Origin: an uncultured Methanomassiliicoccaceae archaeon
GTDB lineage: Archaea > Thermoplasmatota > Thermoplasmata > Methanomassiliicoccales > Methanomethylophilaceae
Direction: 5' to 3'
DNA length: 6,242 nucleotides
Assembly: GCA_945492685.1 (NCBI GenBank)
Contig: CALYUZ010000051.1
Coordinates: 1-6,242 of the forward strand
Part shown: one piece after another, positions 1 through 5,873 of the stretch
Position numbering within the stretch: the first letter of the stretch is position 1
Layout: the number at the start of each line of letters is the position of its first letter
Position numbers and translations under genes: made by a program
Notes under the pieces: generated by a model
The model's database searches: none
What the model was told of the DNA's origin: nothing
The model's input: the letters and a program-made list of their open reading frames with translations, nothing else

Positions 1-171
1 CAGGGTGGTAGGATGATAGAATGTGGGGAGCTACCCTACCAATTTGGTAGGCTGCTGGTAGGGTATTGGTAGGGTCGATACAAGGTCTTTTGATTGAACC
101 TCTCAATAATTCCCCGAAAGTTGGATGGAGATATGATGGTGGGCACTTCTCAGCCACGATCTTCTTCGATA
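1..171. other. Non-coding region after the helicase gene
   Basis: This stretch lies beyond the stop codon of the helicase, the last gene of the minus-strand operon. I see no convincing gene in it; the plus-strand reading frames that begin here run as antisense shadows through the helicase. Its one clear structure is a cluster of GGTAGG/CCTACC motifs in positions 7-76, described separately. I see no strong hairpin followed by a T-run in the minus direction, so no terminator can be named. The array could equally belong to the control region of a gene lying to the left of the window. Confidence 0.5.
31..76. repeat. 11-bp-phased GGTAGG repeat array with palindrome
   Basis: GGTAGG occurs at 46-51, 57-62 and 68-73, exactly 11 bp apart, giving three tandem 11-mers (44-54, 55-65, 66-76) of consensus YTGGTAGGGTN. 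The first unit is also the right arm of a perfect inverted repeat, CCTACCAA (35-42) and TTGGTAGG (44-51), with one base between the arms. A further CTACC lies directly before it (31-35), and another GGTAGG sits out of phase at 7-12. Spacing by 11 bp puts every copy on nearly the same face of the helix, as expected for cooperative protein binding (operator or iteron). The binding protein is unknown. Confidence 0.7.
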
Positions 172-2316
172 TCAGATATCCAGATCGAAGTTGCAGTCCA
201 GCCTGTCCTCGACGAAGGCCTTCATCAGGAGTTCATCCGGAACGTATGCATCGAACTTGCCGAACCTGAGCTTGTCGTTCTGCTCTATCAGCAGGAACCT
301 GTCTCCGTTCTCCAGGAACTCCTCTATCCCGGAGATGAGCTCGTCCTCGGTGATGTTCCCCCTAACATCGATGTAATATGGGGAGAAGAAGCTCATCGAC
401 GACACTCCGTCTATTGTTCTGATGATCCTCCTGAGGGTGTCGAACTGCACCGTCCCCAGCCAGGGGTGTATCCTGATGGCACCGTCGTCGGTCTCCGTGA
501 TCAGGGATGTGGTCCGAAGGTACTTCGCGACCCCTCTGGAATCCTCCAGCCTCTCCTTCGCGGCATCGTCGAGGAAATCGTACTGCCTGTCGGATTTGAG
601 GATCTCCAGCATCCTCCTCACGACCACCGTGTCTATGGGCGGTGTTCCCGATCTCCACGGGTTGCATGCGGTCCCGTCGGATTCCTTCACCTCGACGGTC
701 ATCTCCTTCGCCTTGATCCCGGTGACCTCCCACACGTGTCCCGCAAGCTGTATCGGCTCACCGATCTCGGGCATGTCCTGGATGGATCCGATGGTCTTCC
801 CGTTGCATACGACCTCGATCTCCTTCTTGACGGTGAACACGGAGCAGAAGTCCCTGTTGAAGACGGCCCTCTCGCCCTTGGATCCTATCAGAAGTGTTCC
901 GTCGGACATCCTCTCGAGATGTTCTATCGACAGCATGTGTCTGAGAAGTGTCTTGTAATCGTCCTTGGTGATGTTCCTGAACGGGTGCATGGACAGCACA
1001 TCCGATACGAGCATGGAGAACCTGGTCCCTGCACCGGATTTCATGTACTCCATGGTCTGGTGATAGAGCAGACCATAGGGCAGTTGGGGTGTTCTCGGAC
1101 ATTCGGTCCATCCCTCCTGCACGGAGAGTTCGGCCATGGCCACCGCTTTTACCAAATCCATGTTCACCCCTTCGACATCGGTCCACCATCTCTCGGGATC
1201 CTCGAGGCACATGACGGTCATGACCTGGCTCCCTCCGCGTCTTCCGGACCTACCCATCCTCTGGACGAGACTGGAGCAGGTGTACGGGGGTTCGATCTGA
1301 ACGACGGAGTCCAATCCTCCCACATCGATACCCAGTTCCAGTGTGACGGTGGCGACCACGGCTGATTTCTTCGAAGGGTCCTTCAGGGCCTCCTCGGCGA
1401 TCTTCCTGTACTCCTTGGAGATGCTCCCGTGGTGCACGTGGATGAAATCCCTGTCTCCGTAGACCTCGCCCACCTTCCTCAGGGACCTTCCCGCGGTCTC
1501 CGCATCGGACCTGCTGTTCACGAATATGATGCAGTTCCTATCCTTCACCAGATTGTAGAGGTCCTTGTAGTACCTGGTGATGGCCCTCTTCCTATCGGTG
1601 CCGTCGTTCTCGGGTCCCGGGATACGGTGATATCTGATGTCCACTACCCTATCCCCCGACCGGGGGTCGCACACGATGTTGGTCCTCCTGCCCGTGTCGG
1701 CTGTCAACCAATCGGCGGCAGCGTCAACATCCGCTATCGTCGCGGACAGTCCTATCCTCCTGGGGTCGCATCCCGCCAGGACCTCCAGTCTCTGGAGGCA
1801 GCACAGCAGCTGCAGTCCCCTTTCGGAGTTCATGAAGGCGTGGACCTCGTCGATTATGATGAATCTCAGTTCCGAGAAGAGCCTCTTGATCCTCGTGGGG
1901 TCGTCGGCGATGAGGTTCTGCAGGGATTCGGGTGTGATCTGCAGAATACCCGAGGGGAACTCCAACAGCGCATCCTTCTTCGTCCTGGATGCCTCGCCGT
2001 GCCACCCGGTGATGTTGATGTATGAATCCTTCAGGATGGGTTCCATCCTCTCGAACTGATCATCTATCAGAGCTTTCAGCGGACCGATGTACATCGCGCC
2101 GATGCCCTCGGGCGGATTGGTGTACAACGATGTGATCACCGGGAACATCGCCGCCTCGGTCTTACCGCTGCTGGTGCCGGCGGAGATGAGGATGTGGTCG
2201 TCGCATCCCTTGAAGATGTCGAACGCCTTGGTCTGGATCTCCCTGAAGGAACCCCACTTGTTGTTGTACACGAACTCCTTGAGGAACCAGGGTAGGTCTG
2301 CGAAGTGGTCCGTCAT
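172..2316 (-). CDS. sngC: Lhr-like superfamily II DEAD/DEAH helicase of a Shango-type system (SngC-like)
   Basis: A 714-residue ATP-dependent nucleic-acid helicase or translocase, probably the DNA-processing component of the defence operon. The motifs are complete: a Q-like motif FREIQ (24-28), Walker A AGTSSGKTE (46-54), motif Ia GPLKALIDDQ (78-87), Ib TPESL (128-132), Walker B DEVH (156-159), motif III SAT (191-193), motif IV region IIFVNSRSDAE (263-273), motif V TLELGIDVG (325-333) and motif VI QRMGRSGRR (352-360). The DEVH box and motif VI are typical of Lhr-like helicases, and the roughly 350-residue C-terminal part fits their accessory domains. The start is the ATG at 2316, whose ATGA overlaps the ATPase stop. 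The frame stays open to 3018, but that extension is an Arg/Gly/His-rich shadow of the ATPase. No Shine-Dalgarno site is seen, so translation is probably coupled. Related helicases pair with BrxD in BREX (BrxHI). The helicase call is firm; the Shango name rests on the neighbours. Confidence 0.92.
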   Translation of the reverse strand: MTDHFADLPWFLKEFVYNNKWGSFREIQTKAFDIFKGCDDHILISAGTSSGKTEAAMFPVITSLYTNPPEGIGAMYIGPLKALIDDQFERMEPILKDSYINITGWHGEASRTKKDALLEFPSGILQITPESLQNLIADDPTRIKRLFSELRFIIIDEVHAFMNSERGLQLLCCLQRLEVLAGCDPRRIGLSATIADVDAAADWLTADTGRRTNIVCDPRSGDRVVDIRYHRIPGPENDGTDRKRAITRYYKDLYNLVKDRNCIIFVNSRSDAETAGRSLRKVGEVYGDRDFIHVHHGSISKEYRKIAEEALKDPSKKSAVVATVTLELGIDVGGLDSVVQIEPPYTCSSLVQRMGRSGRRGGSQVMTVMCLEDPERWWTDVEGVNMDLVKAVAMAELSVQEGWTECPRTPQLPYGLLYHQTMEYMKSGAGTRFSMLVSDVLSMHPFRNITKDDYKTLLRHMLSIEHLERMSDGTLLIGSKGERAVFNRDFCSVFTVKKEIEVVCNGKTIGSIQDMPEIGEPIQLAGHVWEVTGIKAKEMTVEVKESDGTACNPWRSGTPPIDTVVVRRMLEILKSDRQYDFLDDAAKERLEDSRGVAKYLRTTSLITETDDGAIRIHPWLGTVQFDTLRRIIRTIDGVSSMSFFSPYYIDVRGNITEDELISGIEEFLENGDRFLLIEQNDKLRFGKFDAYVPDELLMKAFVEDRLDCNFDLDI

Positions 2317-3608
2317 ATGTCCAGGTCTTCGATGATGTCGTCGTCCGGGTTCCTGTCGGCGGTGACCTTGCGTCCCGAGATCATGTCTGAGAATTTCGTG
2401 TCGGGATTCTGGTGCATCGTGTCTAGGAGACTGATCAGGTCCCTGGTGATCTCCCTGGGGGTGACCATGGTTGTGGATATCACACTTCCCAGGACGGCTT
2501 TCAGATAATCCTCGAGCATGTCGTCGGTGATCTTGGAATCGTAGGCGTACCTCTGCTCGTGGAGGTCCCTGATCGTCTTCAACAGGACGTAGATCTCCTC
2601 GTTGGTGAGAGGTCTGAGGTTGATCACCGGACCGAGGTAGTTGTCGTATCCGTTCTCGAACCTTCCGGAGACGAGTCTGGACCTCAGTGCCTCGTAGCTG
2701 TACAGTCCCCTGTTGGGGTCCTCGATGAACTCGGGGGTTCCGCACACGTACATGGAGAGGTGCGATGACTTTCCCTGCATGATGTCGTTGAACATGGTCA
2801 GAAGGCGTTCGTAGTTGTTGGAGCGGGAGACCTTGTTCTGAAGCTTGTAGAGGACGACAGCCTCGTCGAGGAAGACGACCAGTCCCTTGTATCCGAGTTT
2901 GGTTGAAAGTTCGGCCCACAGTTTGACGAAATCGTACCAGCTTGAGTCGTCGACGAGGGTGTTGATGCCCAGGTTCTTCCTGACCTCGGTTTTGAGCTCG
3001 CACTCCCCCTTTAGCCATGTGAGGGCATATATGTCATCGCTGCCGGCCCTGTAGTCCTTGCAGTATCTGATGACGACCTTGATGAAGTCCTGGTAGCCCT
3101 GCATGCAGTTCATGGATGCGGTTGCGGACCTGATCCTCTTGGCCATGTCGTCGTCGGTGACGTCGTCGGAGGGTATCCCCTTCTCCTCCGAGATGGCGTC
3201 GGCCATGTCCTGGATCCATGCCTGGAGCATCGGTTCCATCGCCCCACCCTCGGGTCTGGTGCGGATGGCGGTGTTCTTCACCAGCTCCCTGTAGGTGTTC
3301 AGTCCCTCCTTCTTGGTCCCGGTGAGCCTCCTGTTGATGGCCAGATCCGCATCCATAACCACGAATCCCCTGTCCATGGCGTAGTTGCGGACCATCTGCG
3401 TCATGAAGCTCTTACCGTTTCCGAACCTTCCGGAGATGAACCTGAACGCTCCTCCGCCTGCGGCGGTGTCCTCGAGGTCGTTGACGAAGGTCTCCGTCTC
3501 CTTCTTCCTCCCCACCGCTATGTACTCCAATCCGCGTCTCGGTACGACTCCCGAGGATAATGCGTTCATCAGCGTGGTGAGCGTTCTCTTGGGGACTGTG
3601 GCCGTCAT
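2313..3608 (-). CDS. sngB: BrxD-like (DUF2791) P-loop ATPase of a Shango-type system (SngB-like)
   Basis: A 431-residue P-loop ATPase of the AAA/ORC-like type, matching in overall look the BREX ATP-binding protein BrxD (formerly DUF2791). Visible elements are Walker A GRFGNGKS (60-67), Walker B GLVVFLDEA (242-250), a sensor-1-like strand MYVCGTPEF (286-294), the segment SYEALRSRL (304-312) that may supply an arginine contact, and a helical C-terminal part with TPREITRDL (383-391). No membrane segment or signal peptide is seen. The ATG at 3608 has a GAGAGG Shine-Dalgarno-like site 8 nt upstream, and its ATGA overlaps the stop of a TerB_C tail remnant. Its own stop overlaps the helicase start as ATGA, so ATPase and helicase are surely made together. 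By family knowledge it is expected to load or regulate the helicase on DNA. A stand-alone BrxD/BrxHI-like pair is the alternative reading. Confidence 0.88.
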   Translation of the reverse strand: MTATVPKRTLTTLMNALSSGVVPRRGLEYIAVGRKKETETFVNDLEDTAAGGGAFRFISGRFGNGKSFMTQMVRNYAMDRGFVVMDADLAINRRLTGTKKEGLNTYRELVKNTAIRTRPEGGAMEPMLQAWIQDMADAISEEKGIPSDDVTDDDMAKRIRSATASMNCMQGYQDFIKVVIRYCKDYRAGSDDIYALTWLKGECELKTEVRKNLGINTLVDDSSWYDFVKLWAELSTKLGYKGLVVFLDEAVVLYKLQNKVSRSNNYERLLTMFNDIMQGKSSHLSMYVCGTPEFIEDPNRGLYSYEALRSRLVSGRFENGYDNYLGPVINLRPLTNEEIYVLLKTIRDLHEQRYAYDSKITDDMLEDYLKAVLGSVISTTMVTPREITRDLISLLDTMHQNPDTKFSDMISGRKVTADRNPDDDIIEDLDI

Positions 3609-3616
3609 CTGAGGAT

Positions 3617-3622
3617 CCTCTC
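3617..3622 (-). promoter_or_regulatory. Shine-Dalgarno-like site of the ATPase gene
   Basis: GAGAGG on the minus strand ends 8 nt before the ATPase ATG at 3608, a suitable spacing for ribosome binding. It lies inside the codons of the TerB_C tail remnant (Glu-Arg of ERILR), so it could once have served translational coupling and may now allow independent initiation. Confidence 0.45.
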
Positions 3623-3639
3623 TATGTCGTCCGTATAAT

Positions 3640-3728
3640 CATCTATTATAATGCCATTTTCCAGGATTGTATCTTCGACGATGTCCCTCCTTGGTTTCTC
3701 AAAATACCCATCTATGATGCCATTGTCC
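3640..3728 (-). repeat. Imperfect tandem duplication (66-69 bp period) inside tail C
   Basis: On the plus strand CATCTAT at 3640-3646 recurs at 3709-3715 (69 bp), and ATGCCATTNTCC at 3651-3662 recurs at 3717-3728 (66 bp; the difference is a 3-nt gap). Both copies are in the same reading frame and give the similar peptides EDNGIIDGYF and LENGIIIDDY. It is therefore an in-frame tandem duplication of the end of the TerB_C domain. Confidence 0.65.
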
Positions 3729-3832
3729 TCGACCAGGTCGGAATCGATGACCTTCCTTGATCTCCTGTCGATGGATTACTTATTTTGGACGTTATCATCC
3801 GTCCCATCATCATTCCATCGATGTACTTGTTC

Positions 3833-3876
3833 CCGGAACCATTTGCGAACTAGTTCCGAACTGGTTCGGAACCAAT
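3833..3876. repeat. Four-unit 11-bp tandem repeat with perfect palindrome
   Basis: Four consecutive 11-bp units (3833-3843, 3844-3854, 3855-3865, 3866-3876) share GAAC at 3836, 3847, 3858 and 3869; the consensus is roughly YSSGAACYRNT. Across units 2 to 4 lies a perfect inverted repeat with arms GTTCCGAAC (3853-3861) and GTTCGGAAC (3864-3872), separated by 2 bp. This is the form of a symmetric dimer-binding operator inside a helically phased array. It sits between the orphan tail ORF and the ATPase, just downstream (minus direction) of a TATA-like box. A transcribed hairpin is another possible role. The 34-codon minus-strand ORF that crosses it (3880-3776) looks like a by-product of the repeats. 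Confidence 0.72.
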
Positions 3877-3885
3877 CCATAATTG

Positions 3886-3896
3886 GATATTATATG
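3886..3896 (-). promoter_or_regulatory. TATA-like box of a possible internal promoter for ATPase-helicase
   Basis: The minus strand reads CATATAATATC here, the most A/T-rich short stretch between the orphan tail ORF and the ATPase. In archaea transcription begins about 25 nt downstream of the TATA box, which would be near 3866, inside the palindrome at 3853-3872. A regulator bound there could block or steer initiation. The box is judged by eye only, and no clear BRE is claimed. Confidence 0.35.
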
Positions 3897-3958
3897 TCGG
3901 ATCCATTCTTCAAATGCCCCCGGGGCCTTCCAGCCGACAGTTCCCTTACTTTCAGGGA

Positions 3959-4522
3959 TCAGTTCCTGTCCTTCAGGGTCTTCGCCCATTTGAGATGTTC
4001 CGGGACGATCTTCCCGTTGATGATCAGGTCGGAACCGATGTTCAGCACCGCTTTGCAGTTGATGGACAGGATCCTTCTCTCCGGTTTGCGACCCATCATG
4101 TGCTTCCCGGATGCCAGTTTGATGATGTACTCCCTGTCGGGGTTGGTGAGGGTGGTCTCGAACATCCTGTACTGGGAATCGGTGGCGGTGACCCGTCTCA
4201 TGGGACCGTCCTCCATCGGGATGACCTTCTCAAGTTCTGATCTATAATCCTCGATGACAGATCCGGCCTCCATCACCGTGTCCCCGATCGAATCCATCGC
4301 CTTCGCGTTGATGGAATCGTCCATACGGACATCGGCCTTCGGGGAACCGCGGAGGATGGACGAGAGGTGTCCTTTCTCGTCATCTGTCAGGGATGACACG
4401 AATGCAGACCAGGGATCTTCGGACGTCGGTCCATCCGGTTCCACCATCTCCGGTGTCTCCTCCACAGGGGTGTCCTCGAAATCCTTGCTCGGACCGTCGA
4501 TGAACTTATCATGCATTCTCAC
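3959..4522 (-). CDS. Orphan TerB_C tail protein with two tail units (B1, B2)
   Basis: This 187-residue protein has no TerB_N part. Residues 1-35 are an acidic, Pro-rich linker like the one before the tail of the full TerB protein. Residues 36-101 (DPWSAFVSSLT ... DSINAKAMDSIGD ... IEDYRSELEKVI) align without gaps to residues 324-389 of that protein at about 45% identity, including ten identical residues, DSINAKAMDS. Residues 120-185 form a second, diverged unit with the same order: F..TLT, a short helix, SINCKAVLNIG (153-163), an NGKIV turn and a closing helix. The annotated start is GTG (4522), which overlaps the preceding ORF's stop as GTGA; an ATG two codons further in (4516) is equally likely. 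G/C-rich third positions and conserved protein similarity argue for a recently or still translated gene. It could be a free-standing subunit or a stored alternative tail. Confidence 0.72.
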   Translation of the reverse strand: MRMHDKFIDGPSKDFEDTPVEETPEMVEPDGPTSEDPWSAFVSSLTDDEKGHLSSILRGSPKADVRMDDSINAKAMDSIGDTVMEAGSVIEDYRSELEKVIPMEDGPMRRVTATDSQYRMFETTLTNPDREYIIKLASGKHMMGRKPERRILSINCKAVLNIGSDLIINGKIVPEHLKWAKTLKDRN

Positions 4523-4701
4523 ACCGCCCTGGAGATTCTTTCCGTGTGTCCCATGGCTGTGGAACGATCATCGACATGGGCTGGGATCTGCCTGCGGAAG
4601 TCCGATCCGGATTCGAGAGGAAGTGACAGGGGATTGGACAATATGAACATATGAACGTCGAGATATCCGTATCCCAGACTTGATACCTTTGCATCCATCA
4701 T
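4519..4701 (-). CDS. Doubtful 60-residue ORF between TerB and the orphan tail ORF
   Basis: An ATG overlaps the TerB stop as ATGA (4701-4698), and the frame ends in a TGA that overlaps the GTG of the next ORF as GTGA (4522-4519). The translation has no recognisable motif. Its codons are less G/C-ending than those of the neighbours, and two other frames are also partly open across it. A simple explanation is that this ATGA once was the start of the ATPase: the sequence after tail A was replaced when the tails were duplicated, leaving a chance ORF behind the old start codon. It may still carry ribosomes from TerB to the orphan tail ORF. Confidence 0.25.
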   Translation of the reverse strand: MMDAKVSSLGYGYLDVHMFILSNPLSLPLESGSDFRRQIPAHVDDRSTAMGHTERISRAV

Positions 4702-5873
4702 CCTTTCAGGATCATCCGGACGTCTTCGGAGTAGTCGTCGAAGACCCTGCCGTCGGATACGATGGTGTCCTCCAGGCTGTCCATGGCCTTGGCGTTGATG
4801 GAGTCCTCGAGACGGATGTCCACGATGACGGGACCTTTCAGGCAATCCGTCAGATAATCAGACTCCTTTTGAGTGAGTGAAGATGCGAACGATTGCCATG
4901 GGTCGTTGGATCCCTCTGGGATGGATTCCGATATCACCGTCTCCTCGATCATTTCCGAACCCTCGATGTCTGTGGACATCATCTCCGTCACCTCTCTGAG
5001 ATCCCTCTCGGCGAGGTCCACGGCATCCCTGTTGAGGTGCACCTGTGCCTTCCTGATGGTCCTCTTCTCATCCAGTGGTAGTTCGGAGATTACCTTCTTC
5101 GCCATCGTGTTGACAATGGGTGCATATTGGATCCCCGCCAGGGTCTTGGTGTGGGGCCTGGTGCGGGCATTCTTCTGTGCCGCCTTCCTGGCGGTGACGG
5201 TGAACCTCATCATCTCCCTGATGTCGGTCACGAAGTAGGGGTCGAACGCGTTGTGCACCTTCGCCTTCATCCTCCCCTCGCGGGTGGGGATCCTCCATGG
5301 TGCGTTCAGTGTCTCGTCGAAGGGCCCCAACCGATAATAGCCGCAGATCCCTCCGGTGGCCCTGTTCCTTGCCTCCACCTGACGGTTCAGTTCACGTAGG
5401 GATTGGTTCATGATCTCCGTGCACACGTCGTCGAAGTCGGTGATCCTGCTCTTCCCCTCGACGGTTGACAGCATCTCGAACCCGGACCTGTCGATGTATC
5501 CCTCCCTGCCGTCGCACATCTGATGCAATACTCTGCCGATGGAGGACATGTTGTCCCTGATCGATGTGCGGGGGATGTCCAGGTTGCGGGTGTCGGCGAT
5601 GTACAGTGCCGTTCCCCCGATGAGGGATTCCCTGTCGTCATCCCCGTAGACCTCCTGGAGCCTGATGACGGTGTCCAACGCCTTCCCGTAATCGTTGTCG
5701 TTGACAAGTTCGCAGAGGTACAGCCACATGTAGCCGCGGTCGGTTGTCTGGAAGGTTCCTTCCCTGACGAGGTTCCTCCAATGGAGATAGTAATCCAATC
5801 TGCCGCCCTTCAGCTTCCCATAATCGGGTGTCCTGTAGCCTGACGGGATGTACTCGCATTCCCTCCCGTCCAT
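4698..5873 (-). CDS. sngA: TerB_N/TerB_C domain protein of a Shango-type system (SngA-like)
   Basis: A protein of at least 391 residues and the first gene of the operon. The N-terminal part is TerB_N-like: residues 7-59 hold a Tyr/Pro-rich entry and the typical pattern YYLHWRNLVREGTF, TTDRGYMWLYLCELVND. Residues 60-300 are mostly helical and basic in places (226-244). Residues 300-323 are an acidic linker, and 324-391 are the end of a TerB_C domain (DPWQSF, DSINAKAMDS at 357-366, VFDDY). No membrane segment is seen. In the Shango family the TerB-like partner is required together with ATPase and helicase and may sense or regulate; its biochemical role is unclear to me. The ATG at 5873 is the first usual start and has AGGGAG 9 nt upstream. 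However, the frame continues open upstream for about 26 plausible codons (ending KLLERIREFRN) into the junction with MFS DNA, so the native N-terminus may be lost. Confidence 0.82.
   Translation of the reverse strand: MDGRECEYIPSGYRTPDYGKLKGGRLDYYLHWRNLVREGTFQTTDRGYMWLYLCELVNDNDYGKALDTVIRLQEVYGDDDRESLIGGTALYIADTRNLDIPRTSIRDNMSSIGRVLHQMCDGREGYIDRSGFEMLSTVEGKSRITDFDDVCTEIMNQSLRELNRQVEARNRATGGICGYYRLGPFDETLNAPWRIPTREGRMKAKVHNAFDPYFVTDIREMMRFTVTARKAAQKNARTRPHTKTLAGIQYAPIVNTMAKKVISELPLDEKRTIRKAQVHLNRDAVDLAERDLREVTEMMSTDIEGSEMIEETVISESIPEGSNDPWQSFASSLTQKESDYLTDCLKGPVIVDIRLEDSINAKAMDSLEDTIVSDGRVFDDYSEDVRMILKG

Larger units (their letters stand above)
3605..3775 (-). pseudogene. TerB_C tail remnant (tail C), start-less, coupled to the ATPase
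   Basis: This 56-codon frame runs from just after a TAA (3778-3776) to a TGA (3607-3605) that overlaps the ATPase start as ATGA. It contains no ATG, GTG or TTG, so it is unlikely to be translated on its own. Its translation has the end of a TerB_C domain twice: VIDSDLVEDNGIIDGYF, then VEDTILENGIIIDDYTDDI and ERILR. These match the tail of the full TerB protein (MDSLEDTIVSDGRVFDDYSEDVRMIL, residues 364-389). The most economical reading is that this is the original 3' end of the operon's TerB gene, still joined to the ATPase after its upstream part was replaced or displaced. Its codons are A/T-richer than those of tail A. A minor product from a non-standard start cannot be excluded. Confidence 0.72.

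Noticed and set aside
94..1365. Long plus-strand ORF of 423 codons
   Set aside because: It lies antisense to the helicase coding region, and its composition (Gly/His/Pro/Leu/Val-rich, no domain pattern) is typical of a shadow frame in GC-biased DNA.
2317..3018. N-terminal extension of the helicase frame (about 234 extra codons)
   Set aside because: It overlaps the ATPase gene completely, is Arg/Gly/His-rich low-complexity translation, and the ATG at 2316 overlaps the ATPase stop as ATGA and begins a sensible helicase N-terminus.
3833..3876. CRISPR array
   Set aside because: The repeats are only 11 bp and contiguous, with no spacers of constant length between them.
3776..3880. Minus-strand 34-codon ORF with repeated WFR residues
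   Set aside because: Its residues derive from the 11-bp tandem repeat and palindrome; there is no Shine-Dalgarno site and no recognisable protein feature.
3651..4247. Plus-strand ORF of 198 codons over the orphan tail ORF and the intergenic region
   Set aside because: It is antisense to tail B and crosses the 11-bp repeats; the minus-strand frame has clear TerB_C similarity while this one shows none.
4641..4656. Tandem ATATGAAC pair forming a GTTCATATGAAC palindrome
   Set aside because: Only two copies of 8 bp in an A/T-rich spacer; too short to distinguish from chance.
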